Shown piece by piece: positions 1 to 9,393 of a stretch of DNA of 32,733 nucleotides (the stretch's first letter is position 1; each line of letters opens with the position of its first letter). The notes beneath the pieces were generated by a model, which was given only the letters and a program-made list of their open reading frames with translations, ran no database searches and was not told where the DNA came from. Source of the DNA: Helicobacter sp. (lineage in GTDB: Bacteria; Campylobacterota; Campylobacteria; Campylobacterales; Helicobacteraceae); assembly GCA_029264655.1 (NCBI GenBank), contig JARHZY010000130.1:1-32733 (forward strand), read 5' to 3'. Made by a program: the position numbers and the translations under genes.

Positions 1-126
1 TTTATCTTTATTTTGAAGTTTTTGAAAATCCTCTTTTTTTGCTTCTCGATAATATTTAGAAAGGCATTTAAATACACTTTCTAAATCACTAAACTTTTTA
101 AAATAAATTTTTTTACTTTTTTGTTC
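1..126 (-). other. Open reading frame continuing in frame after the methyltransferase remnant stop, open to the window edge
   Basis: Minus-strand codons after TAG (127-129) read EQKSKKIYFKKFSDLESVFKCLSKYYREAKKEDFQKLQNKDK with no stop and no ATG/GTG/TTG start. Confidence 0.4.
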
Positions 127-708
127 CTAAGTGTTATTAGCATGAGATTCTATACTTTTAGAATCTTTAGCTAAAAATAAGCGTTTTATCTTGAGATTTA
201 AAAGATTGCTCATTGTTGTAAAAATATCAAAACCTTCTCTATAATCATCACTCATATCAATTGCTATAATATCGCCTTTAATAAGCTTTTTAATCAATTT
301 GCGTGATTTTCTGTAATTAATGATTTTTTGTGTTTTGTGATAATCGTTAGTATTGTAAATTGTATCTTTAGGTTGTGTAGATTCTATATTGTATGTATTA
401 TACTTAGAATCTAGCACATATTCACAATGTTGCAAGGCTTCTTCATAGCTTTCTAACTCGTAGTATCTAAAAGCGATACTCATCGGATTAACTTGCTTAT
501 TATCCTTTAACTTCCCATCTTTCCATTCACTGCTAAAGGCTACTTTTTTGATTCTAGGGATTATCACATTATAAAAATGCTCTCCCATTTCTACAAGGCG
601 ATTAAGCTCCATAATGGCGTGTGCTGTTGTGCCACTACCTGCAAAGAAGTCTAGGATTAATATTTCAGTTTTCTTTTTTAGTAATTTTGCATAGTCTATC
701 GAGTTTAT
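127..708 (-). pseudogene. C-terminal remnant of a type III-like (beta-class) adenine-specific DNA methyltransferase (Mod)
   Basis: The frame upstream of the ORF-track ATG stays open to 708 and encodes ILILDFFAGSGTTAHAIMELNRL (SAM-binding motif I). A TAG at 709-711 blocks it; no DPPY catalytic motif or target-recognition region is present. Confidence 0.75.
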
Positions 709-1012
709 CTATACCATATGATAAAATACATTTTTTAAAAATACTTAATAAATATATTGCAAATATTCTTTATACTTATGCCACATATATTACCAAATAC
801 TTTTAGATTTGTTAAATATATAAATTTTATATTATACTAGAGATATGCTATATAAGATTCCAATGTGCCTTATCGCTTTATATTCACTTGTAATTAATGT
901 ATAACAAACTATTATGTGTTTTTATCTCATGTTATTACTTTGTATTCAAGACTATGCATAAAATAACTCCAATAAATATGGCAAACTAATGTCTTTTTTA
1001 ATGCATGCTGTT

Positions 1013-1639
1013 TCATTCTATTATATGGATATTATCTATTTGCCTAAAAGTATCATTAAGGCTGTTACATTTTGGTGAGATTTTGCATAAAAATAAGATT
1101 GTTTGTATTGAATCTTTATAATCAGTCATTTTGACAAGGTTTTTTGGTATTTCATGCCCACGCTGTTCCCATTTCTGCATATGCAATTGAATCTTATCGT
1201 ATCGTATCATATAATTTTCAAGAAAATAACTTAATGCAAGGGCAAGTTGCAACCCACTATCATTGCGATATGTATCAAAATATTCAAGTTTAAGCAATAT
1301 ATTTCTTGCTTTATGTAAAGCCTGCCTATATAATATTGTTTTAGATACACAATGAGATAATACTACTATAGATGGCGTATCTTGTTCTTTATCAAATAGT
1401 GTGCAAGGATTTTCCCATATTATACGTATTGTATTATAAGCTTGTGTTTGTATAGTGTGGAGTTGTGAAACTTCGTGTATGTTAGTATCTGTTTGTAAAA
1501 AATTATAAATATATGTATAATCACTTGTTGTATGAGAATCATATGGGGCATTAGATTTTGTGTATAATAATGGCATAGTAGCACAACACACTTTCATAAA
1601 TAGAGCAAATAAGCATATTATATATAAATTACGATACAT
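1013..1639 (-). CDS. Hypothetical exported protein
   Basis: 208-aa ORF with N-terminal hydrophobic signal-like segment (MYRNLYIICLFALFMKVCCA); no recognised family. Confidence 0.6.
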   Translation of the reverse strand: MYRNLYIICLFALFMKVCCATMPLLYTKSNAPYDSHTTSDYTYIYNFLQTDTNIHEVSQLHTIQTQAYNTIRIIWENPCTLFDKEQDTPSIVVLSHCVSKTILYRQALHKARNILLKLEYFDTYRNDSGLQLALALSYFLENYMIRYDKIQLHMQKWEQRGHEIPKNLVKMTDYKDSIQTILFLCKISPKCNSLNDTFRQIDNIHIIE

Positions 1640-1800
1640 AATGTATTATCCTAACTTTGAAGTTATATTGATAATAGTGTATGTAAAATTTATGGGCTTT
1701 AGGACAACAAACATATCATGGTATTATAAAAAGTATTATATCTGTGATAATTAAAATAGAAAAAATAAAATTTTCATTTATGATTTTTTAAAATCTGTGC

Positions 1801-1806
1801 TATAAT
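1801..1806 (+). promoter_or_regulatory. Putative extended -10 box (TGCTATAAT) for the small lipoprotein gene
   Basis: TATAAT preceded by TGC, about 33 nt upstream of the ATG at 1839, with GAGGAG Shine-Dalgarno between. Confidence 0.5.
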
Positions 1807-1838
1807 ATGCTAACATTTTATTTTTGAGGAGTTTCGTT

Positions 1839-2069
1839 ATGAAAAAGTTTTTAGCAACAGCAGTTTTTGCAGGTTTAGCAACTTTATTTGTTGCTTGTGA
1901 TGATAAAAAAGCAGATTCAAAGCCACAAGCACCTGCAGCAACACAAGAGGACAATAAAGCAGCAGAAACAATGGCACCTGCACAAGAGATGGATAAAGAT
2001 GCAGTAGTAGCACCTGCAGCAACACAAGAGGACAATAAAGCAGCAGAAACAGCACAACCATCTAAGTAA
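1839..2069 (+). CDS. Small putative lipoprotein with internal repeat
   Basis: ATG at 1839 preceded by GAGGAG; MKKFLATAVFAGLATLFVAC signal peptide/lipobox-like; Ala/Gln/Asp/Lys-rich mature part. The ORF-track TTG start at 1824 is upstream of the SD. Confidence 0.75.
   Translation: MKKFLATAVFAGLATLFVACDDKKADSKPQAPAATQEDNKAAETMAPAQEMDKDAVVAPAATQEDNKAAETAQPSK
1929..2051 (+). repeat. Perfect 42-bp direct repeat (1929-1970 and 2010-2051), 81-bp period
   Basis: GCACCTGCAGCAACACAAGAGGACAATAAAGCAGCAGAAACA occurs twice without mismatch, in frame (APAATQEDNKAAET). Confidence 0.95.
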
Positions 2070-2103
2070 GGTTTTATATATTCTTACCTTTGACTTTTTT
2101 ATG

Positions 2104-2130
2104 CCCCATTTTAGGGGTTTTGTCTTTTTT
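2104..2130 (+). terminator. Possible weak intrinsic terminator
   Basis: CCCC-ATTTTA-GGGG followed by TTTTGTCTTTTTT, shortly after the lipoprotein stop codon. Confidence 0.4.
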
Positions 2131-3479
2131 ATTATCCCTGTTTATATTTAATATTAAAACATAATATGTTATTACATGATTTTATAAGATTAGATACCAT
2201 GAATAAATAGTATAGCTATAGTATTGTGAGTTTTTGCTAGCATATTTATATATTAAATCAATTGCTTATTATTGTTATTTGCATGTGTATCTTGCAATTG
2301 CATATTTTCTTTTATTTTTAAGAGTTTGTATAATAAGTTATTGACTATTATATGTAGTTTTGATAGTAGAAAAAATAAATATAAAATATGATATATTTAC
2401 TATTTTTATCTAAATATTGTATGATACAAATTTATTTTGTAGGTTATATTTTTAACAATAAACCAAAATATGTATTTTCTCGAAAAATTAGCCAAATACG
2501 CATTATTTTACTATATTTTTTATTTAAATGACATTATATATCATATATCTATGCTATAACCCATAAAAAATAAAGAGTGCTTAATAATCTTCGTAAAAAA
2601 AAGGCTTTATTACTATCATAGTGGCATGTAAAATATATTTATTGCGTAAAGAATATGATTATTTTCTTTTATACATACAAAGCTAGAAGACTATGTAGTA
2701 AGCGATAATGCCCTATTTCAGTAATATGCATTAATAATATCATACCAATACCATCATTACAACAACACAATATTGCCAAACTCATGTTTTGGTCAATATT
2801 GGATTTATTATTCTGTGTGGCAATGAAAAATTATATATAGATATGCACCGCATACGAAATACCAAATCTTTTGCTTCGTTAATAAAACATTTTAATTGCA
2901 ATAAAATTAGAAAATAATTATTTTAATAGGCTAAGCAATGTTTATTGGATTATAAACAAAATCTCTCCAAATTACCCAAATATCATTTGATTTTAAATAG
3001 AAAACACCTATTTCTTTAAGTTGTGCAATTTGCAAGAGACAACAACTCTTTTATAAAATAAGCCATAAAATTATATGCATCTATATTAGGATTATGCTAA
3101 TACCAATAGCTATTGTGAAAATTTCAAAATTTACTTTATTTTTTTAATAACCTTTTTCTCAAAAAAAAAAAAACAACAACAATGCAATATCTATTCTACT
3201 AATTTATAACATAATAATACTCCAAATAATAAAATAATGCAATAGGCAGTAAAACTGCTTCCTACTTGTTGTAAATCATTTATTTTATTATTAATAGTCT
3301 CTTATATTCATGATAATATTTGCTATTTATCGCTAAGTATTCTACTTTACAATTTTTTAAGCAATATATATGAAAACATAGTAATAATATCATTCATTAG
3401 CAAACTTTTTAAATCATTTTCCAACACATGAAGACAAGCATTAAAAAATTTTGCTTTATGCGGGCTACAATATATACCA

Positions 3480-4343
3480 TTATGCTTTAATATGGGTTTT
3501 TAAAGTGCCAATTCCTTCAATCTCACATACAACTTCATCACCAGCTTGTAAAAATTTTGGTGGTGTAAAACCCATACCAACACCACTAGGAGTCCCCATA
3601 GAGATAATACTCCCTGCTTTAAGTGTATAATATGTAGAAAGTTCGGCAATAACATATGGCACATTAAAAATAAGTTGTGCTGTATTGCTATTTTGCCTTA
3701 ATTCACCATTGACATAACTTTTGATTGCAAGATTTGTAATATCTAAATCATCGCGTAGCACGATACATGGACCCATAGGAAATGCACCTTCAAGGCTTTT
3801 GCCAATATACCATTGTTTATGTTTTTGTTGCAAATCTCTTGCAGAAATATCATTACCTATTGTATAGCCAAAAATAAAATCATGTGCGTATTCTTGTGTA
3901 ATATGACGACAATCTTTGCCAATAATCACCACAAGCTCCACCTCATAATCAAGTTGCTTTGTGTTATTTGTAATAAAAAAATCTCCATTTGGAGCATTAC
4001 ATTCATTAACTCGTTTGCTAAAATATACAGCTTCTTCACGTTTTCCATCAAAAGCTTCATTTTTAAAACGCATAGATTCTACAGCATGCTCCATATAGTT
4101 AATACCAAGACAAATAATATCTTGTAATGGTGTTTTAATGGGGGCAAGCAATGTTACTTGATTGAGTGGTATGTGTGGATTTGGTTTCTTTAAGTATTTA
4201 TGCAATGTTTCATAATGCACAATAAAATCATTCATATTGTTACTTATATCAAGCGGCATAACCATTGTATCATCTTCACATAAGATTCCCAAAAATTCGA
4301 TGCCATTATCCAAAAACCGCACAAGTTTGCCATGTAATTCCAT
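3480..4343 (-). CDS. Fumarylacetoacetate hydrolase (FAH) family protein
   Basis: 287 aa; LGINYMEHAVES, DYEVELVVIIGKDCRHI, FGYTIGNDISARDLQ, GTPSGVGMGFTPPKFLQAGDEVVCEIEGIGTL are typical FAH-family segments. Confidence 0.9.
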   Translation of the reverse strand: MELHGKLVRFLDNGIEFLGILCEDDTMVMPLDISNNMNDFIVHYETLHKYLKKPNPHIPLNQVTLLAPIKTPLQDIICLGINYMEHAVESMRFKNEAFDGKREEAVYFSKRVNECNAPNGDFFITNNTKQLDYEVELVVIIGKDCRHITQEYAHDFIFGYTIGNDISARDLQQKHKQWYIGKSLEGAFPMGPCIVLRDDLDITNLAIKSYVNGELRQNSNTAQLIFNVPYVIAELSTYYTLKAGSIISMGTPSGVGMGFTPPKFLQAGDEVVCEIEGIGTLKTHIKA

Positions 4344-4788
4344 ATTAATCCTTTATCATTTAAATTATGTTATCAAATTATAACAATAATACTAAATACG
4401 CGAGAGAAGATAAAAAGGAATAAGCTATATTTTTAGACTTTTTGTAACAATATGCAAAAAGAGATATTGAGAATGTTTTATATTGCACAATATTTATCTA
4501 TAAATACTATATCAGTCAAGTTTATATTTTTATAGATTTATAAAAGTCTCAACTATTTACAACATAACCCATAAAAGACAAACTAATAAAAATTCGTGTA
4601 AAAATTTATTAAGCATATCTAAACAAGAATAAAACTAAGTATTTAAACAATTCATTCAATCACATTAATTATTAAGGTATGACAACTAATACACACAAAC
4701 AATGATATTTTACAACAAATTATATATTTTTGATATTTATAGTATTATAATATTATTATATATTCTACAAAAAAAGGTTTTATTATAA

Positions 4789-5790
4789 ATGCAAACCTAT
4801 AGAGTGCAAAATGTTGGTTTCTTTCGTGTAGGGTTATTTGGTGATATTATTGTAGCATTACATGGCATTTATGCAACAAAAGTGTTATATCCTAATGCAC
4901 GACTCATTATTTACACAAGTGCCTATGGAGAACTTATTTATCCGCATTTTTGGTTTATTGATGAGGTAGTTAATATAGAAACTTACGAATTAGAAAAACT
5001 TGCAACACATATAGATTCTAAACATTTTGACCTTTTTATTTTGACAAATCCTAATCGTAAATATTGTGCCTTACTTGCACAAACACATTGTAAAAGAATT
5101 TATTCTTTTCTAAGTGCAGGTAATTTTTTCCGATGGCGTTTTAAAACTTTATTTTATTCTCGAGCATATAGCACCACCCCACATTACAAGCGTATATTAA
5201 ATCTTGTGTGTAGCACTGCTCAAGCATATCATGATACAAATATATTTGATTTTTCACAAATTACTATTACACCACAAACACACAATAAAGTTTTTATAGA
5301 GCAATTTTTAACTCAAAATAATATTGATAAAAAAAATACTATTATTCTCATTAATCCATTTGTGCGTAGTGCTTTTTGCAATCTAACCTTAAAAGGCTGG
5401 GAGATATTAATACATAAACTTGCAGATACATATCCACACTTTACTTTTATTATCCCAACATACCAAGCAAATCCAACCATACATATTACTGCTACCAATA
5501 ATAATATCTTTATCTTTTATAATAATCATGATGTATTGAATTTAGCAGCACTTTTAAACCACACTACATTGCTTATTTCACCAAGCACAGGCACTTCACA
5601 TCTTGCAAATAATCTCAATATCCCTATGATTTGGCTTTGCAGTAAAAGTGATAGTAAAAAATGGATGGGCGATAATATGCAAAGTGATCTTTTTGTTATA
5701 CTGCCAACTACAACACAAAATATGACACAAACACAAGAAAATCATGCAATAGACCAAACTTATATGCTTTTTCAGTCTTATTTTAAATAA
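4789..5790 (+). CDS. Glycosyltransferase family 9 (heptosyltransferase-like)
   Basis: 333 aa; N-terminal FFRVGLFGDIIVALHG and C-terminal LLISPSTGTSHLANNLNIPMIWL resemble GT9 heptosyltransferases. Confidence 0.8.
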   Translation: MQTYRVQNVGFFRVGLFGDIIVALHGIYATKVLYPNARLIIYTSAYGELIYPHFWFIDEVVNIETYELEKLATHIDSKHFDLFILTNPNRKYCALLAQTHCKRIYSFLSAGNFFRWRFKTLFYSRAYSTTPHYKRILNLVCSTAQAYHDTNIFDFSQITITPQTHNKVFIEQFLTQNNIDKKNTIILINPFVRSAFCNLTLKGWEILIHKLADTYPHFTFIIPTYQANPTIHITATNNNIFIFYNNHDVLNLAALLNHTTLLISPSTGTSHLANNLNIPMIWLCSKSDSKKWMGDNMQSDLFVILPTTTQNMTQTQENHAIDQTYMLFQSYFK

Positions 5791-6031
5791 TTTTATTAAA
5801 ATATATATTATTTCTATAATATGTTGTATTTATAAAGCATAAAATAGAATAATATATCAATAATAATTATTTTACTAGTATATAATATGTATTAGTAAAT
5901 ACATTATTTATAGTTTTTTATCAATGAATTACACATATTATCAATGTTTCCACACAACTATAACAAGTATATGCTTTATTGTAGATTCTATTATTACCTT
6001 TGCAGTGCTTTTACCATATATATTTATAAGC

Positions 6032-7978
6032 TTATATAATGCCAAATTGTTTATAAAATGCCATATCTATATCTTCTAATAAGCCTTTTTGTTGTAATTG
6101 AGTAAGCACAGATTCAGTGCAAAGTGTATCTTTGGGCCACTCCCTATTATATCCTTCTAGTGTGCTTTTTGCAGTTGCATCTAAAAACACACAATGAGCA
6201 ATTATTTTAAAATCCCTTGCTATATCAATAGAATTTACAACCCGCCAAAGTAGCATATAATAGTTTGTTAGGTCATTATCGCTATCAACAAAAATAAAAA
6301 ATGCACCATATTGCCCCAATGCTTCATGAAATCTTTGTGCATACTCAAGGATTGGTGTCTTTTGTTTGCATACACCACAAATAATAAGCGGGTTTTTATG
6401 TTGGTATATATGCAGTGTTGTTATCTCATTTGCTATATCTTGCATTTTTGGCAATAAGACATCCTCTGTAATAGCTATAAAATCATGATGGAGCACACTA
6501 CCGCTTGCATCAATACCTAATTTACCACTTACAGCAAATTCTTTGCATGCATGATCAAGGGCATCGCAATTCCCCATAGTATTATAAAGTTTTTCTGCAT
6601 TAATTCTATCAAGAATATAATCACATAGAATCTTATAATTAGCATGCAAACTTGGTGCATCTGCATCTACAAAGATAGCATGTTTTACAAAACTCATTTG
6701 TCCAATACCAAAAAAAGTATGCATCATTTGTAAGCTTTGTGCTGGATAGTTTGTCGCTATTTTTGCTAAAATAAGATTATGAAAAACACCATTTTCTGGC
6801 ATAGCGTAATCAATAAGCCCATGTGCACTTGTTTGCAAAAGTGGCAAAAAAAGCCGCTCTGTCATATACCCCATGTATTTATCTTCTAGTGGTGGTTTGC
6901 CAACAACGGTGGCAAGATAGATTGGATTATATTTTGTCGTAATGGCATGCACTTGCATAATTGGATATGGTTCAATTGGTGTATAAAATCCCGTATGATC
7001 GCCAAACTTACCTTCAGGTGCAAATTTATTTGTATCTACAAAACCCTCAATAACAATATCACAATCATAAGGCACACGCAAATCATTGCTTATACATTGT
7101 GTGAGTAAGGGATTCTTAGTGCGTATAAGCCCATATAACATAAGCTCAAATACTTTAGGAGGCATTGGGGCTTGCCCGCACCAAGTATAAAGTGGATCGC
7201 CACCGATGGCTACACTAACGGGCATAAGTTTATTTGCTTGCTTATATTCATGAAAAAAATGAGTTGCATCTTTATGGATTTGCCAATGCATAAGTAATTC
7301 ATTATGTGAGTGTATTTGTAATCGATATAAACCAATATTATGCGACTCACCATTAAGACTTCTTGTATAAACCTGTCCCATTGTAATAAAGCGTCCGCCA
7401 TCTTCTTCCCAAGTTTTGAGAATAGGTAGGGCAAAAAGATTGATAGAATCAGCTTTATATATTTTTTCTTGACATGGAGGCTTGCCTTTATAATGTTTAG
7501 GGAATATATGCCGCATAGCCCATAATTCTTTTAATTTTGTAAGCTTTGCTTGTAATGTTTTTGGCATAGTGGGTTGTAACATTTTTTTTATTAAAAGGGC
7601 AATAGATTCTAAAGAGTGGAATTTTGTATTACAATTATAATGTGTTGCAATAAGTTCTAATCTTTTTTGAGAACCAAAAACATTCATTAATACGGGAATA
7701 TGGAATGATTCTATATTATGGGGATATGGTAGATTTGTATCAGTTGGTATATTTGTTGTGTGTGTAAGCTCTGTTAGCATGGTGGGAGTTTTAGAATCTG
7801 TGTGTATATTTGTTTGGGTGGGTTTGCGGTGGATTGGGTGTGTAAAAAGCAGTGCTTTAGAATCTTTTTTCTTTACTTCCAAATAAGCTAAATGTGGGAT
7901 TTCTAATTCAATATCAAGAGGCGTATCAATAATTTTTAACTCATTGTGAGATTCTAAAAAGCGGATAAAATCTTGCAT
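6032..7978 (-). CDS. ubiD: UbiD family decarboxylase (possibly in menaquinone/futalosine pathway)
   Basis: 648 aa; GDPLYTWCGQAPMPPKVFELMLYGLIR, CDIVIEGFVDTNKFAPEGKFGDHTGFYTP, KPPLEDKYMGYMTERLFLPLLQ are UbiD-family signatures. Confidence 0.93.
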   Translation of the reverse strand: MQDFIRFLESHNELKIIDTPLDIELEIPHLAYLEVKKKDSKALLFTHPIHRKPTQTNIHTDSKTPTMLTELTHTTNIPTDTNLPYPHNIESFHIPVLMNVFGSQKRLELIATHYNCNTKFHSLESIALLIKKMLQPTMPKTLQAKLTKLKELWAMRHIFPKHYKGKPPCQEKIYKADSINLFALPILKTWEEDGGRFITMGQVYTRSLNGESHNIGLYRLQIHSHNELLMHWQIHKDATHFFHEYKQANKLMPVSVAIGGDPLYTWCGQAPMPPKVFELMLYGLIRTKNPLLTQCISNDLRVPYDCDIVIEGFVDTNKFAPEGKFGDHTGFYTPIEPYPIMQVHAITTKYNPIYLATVVGKPPLEDKYMGYMTERLFLPLLQTSAHGLIDYAMPENGVFHNLILAKIATNYPAQSLQMMHTFFGIGQMSFVKHAIFVDADAPSLHANYKILCDYILDRINAEKLYNTMGNCDALDHACKEFAVSGKLGIDASGSVLHHDFIAITEDVLLPKMQDIANEITTLHIYQHKNPLIICGVCKQKTPILEYAQRFHEALGQYGAFFIFVDSDNDLTNYYMLLWRVVNSIDIARDFKIIAHCVFLDATAKSTLEGYNREWPKDTLCTESVLTQLQQKGLLEDIDMAFYKQFGII

Positions 7979-7995
7979 AGTTCTTCCTTCTTTAT

Positions 7996-9051
7996 TTATG
8001 TTTGCTTTATACTAAAAAAACTTGAGCCACTACCACTAAAATAAACATGTTGGTATGTAGCACAAAGTGCTTGTGCAATGGGCTGTAAATCATAAAGATT
8101 GCATGCTGGCAAGTATAAATCATTTAATGTTTCTTTAGTATGTGTTTGCAATAATGTTAGTGAATCTTGTTGCAAATTAATTGGAGATTCTAAGGTTTGT
8201 GTATGTTGTGTGGTAGTGTTACTTTGTAGTGCTTTTAACCGCATAAATTCTTTATATACAGCGGCTGTGTTGCATGCTATTGTGTTGCAATGGATAAGAA
8301 AATTTGGGAGTTTTTCATAAAAAGGTTGTATATCATCACCTATACCAAACACATTTGCACTAAGAAAGTTTAGAGAATCTTGAGTTTGTTTTTTTTGTAA
8401 TGATTCTATAATATCTGGGCATAATATGCCTTGTGTATTGAATGTATAGGCAATATCTTGCAAAATATGCTTTTGCATAACAAGTGTTGTTAGAAAATAG
8501 GGTGCGATAGACGCACTATTTTGTGTATAAATCATGAGAAAAAATGCCACATCGCTACCAAGCTTTTTAGCACATGCGTGCAAGATTGTGTTATCATAAT
8601 GCAGAGAGAGTAACTCATTAAGCATTAAAAGCGTAAGTGCTGCATTAACACTACCCCCGCCAAGCCCACCACCAACTGGAATATGTTTTTCTACCATAAT
8701 ATGGAGTGTGCAGGGTTTTAGTTTTGTGTTATTTGCATATTGCAATAAAATACAATATGCCTTATATATAAGATTATCTTCAAGCTTACAATCAAAACGC
8801 CCATAAAGAAAGCATCGCACATGTTGGTTTATTGGCACTACTTCTTGATAATATGTGTCTTTATTGCATATTGTTAATGTGTGGTTAAATGCTGTGCGTG
8901 CAATAAACATAGAATCATAAAGACTGCCTACAACAAGACAAAAACGCGATTGCAATGTATGGAGATTCCCTCTTTTTGCACCAATTTTTAATGCAACATT
9001 GATTTTTGGAAATGCTTGCATACAATATGCGTGTATCACATCTTGCTTCAT
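7996..9051 (-). CDS. ispE: 4-diphosphocytidyl-2-C-methyl-D-erythritol kinase
   Basis: FPKINVALKIGAKRGNLHTLQS and GHMP motif PVGGGLGGGSVNAALTLLMLNELL; C-terminal FSGSGSSFFSI. Confidence 0.93.
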   Translation of the reverse strand: MKQDVIHAYCMQAFPKINVALKIGAKRGNLHTLQSRFCLVVGSLYDSMFIARTAFNHTLTICNKDTYYQEVVPINQHVRCFLYGRFDCKLEDNLIYKAYCILLQYANNTKLKPCTLHIMVEKHIPVGGGLGGGSVNAALTLLMLNELLSLHYDNTILHACAKKLGSDVAFFLMIYTQNSASIAPYFLTTLVMQKHILQDIAYTFNTQGILCPDIIESLQKKQTQDSLNFLSANVFGIGDDIQPFYEKLPNFLIHCNTIACNTAAVYKEFMRLKALQSNTTTQHTQTLESPINLQQDSLTLLQTHTKETLNDLYLPACNLYDLQPIAQALCATYQHVYFSGSGSSFFSIKQT

Positions 9052-9099
9052 AATAACCTCAAGTATCTTATAGATTCTCTATTTAATGTATGCTTTTGT

Positions 9100-9393
9100 C
9101 TATTTTTTATTATGTTGTTCTTTCTTAAACTTATCTTTTGCATTCATTTCTTTTGCACGTTTTAATTTGAGCTGCATACCAAGTGCATCTAATATATCCA
9201 TACTTACTGCATCACCTGTAGCTTTTGTATTTTCACTCTTGATTGCTTCAGTAAGCTCCGCACGTAAAATAAGTGTTTTTGGTGGTGCTTCAAATCCTAA
9301 CTTCACACTGCCCTTATCAATGCTTACCACCTTAAGAATAATATCATTTCCAATGACAACACTTTCTTCTTGTTTTCTAGATAAAATCAACAT
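9100..9393 (-). CDS. csrA: Carbon storage regulator CsrA (with extended C-terminus)
   Basis: [47 protein letters not shown] matches the CsrA core; 7-nt overlap with truB. Confidence 0.95.
   Translation of the reverse strand: MLILSRKQEESVVIGNDIILKVVSIDKGSVKLGFEAPPKTLILRAELTEAIKSENTKATGDAVSMDILDALGMQLKLKRAKEMNAKDKFKKEQHNKK

Noticed and set aside
621-806. 61-aa + strand ORF
   Set aside because: Overlaps the antisense methyltransferase remnant; composition looks random.
1778-2061. Minus-strand ORFs over the small lipoprotein gene
   Set aside because: Mirror translations of the Ala/Gln-rich repeat; the + strand has promoter, SD and signal peptide.
3243-3264. GCAGTAAAACTGC mini-hairpin in the non-coding block
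   Set aside because: Only 5 bp of perfect stem, no U-tract; expected by chance.
2070-3479. Possible CRISPR, tRNA or transposon remnant in the long gap
   Set aside because: No regularly spaced repeats, no cloverleaf, no transposase-like translation and no terminal inverted repeats seen.
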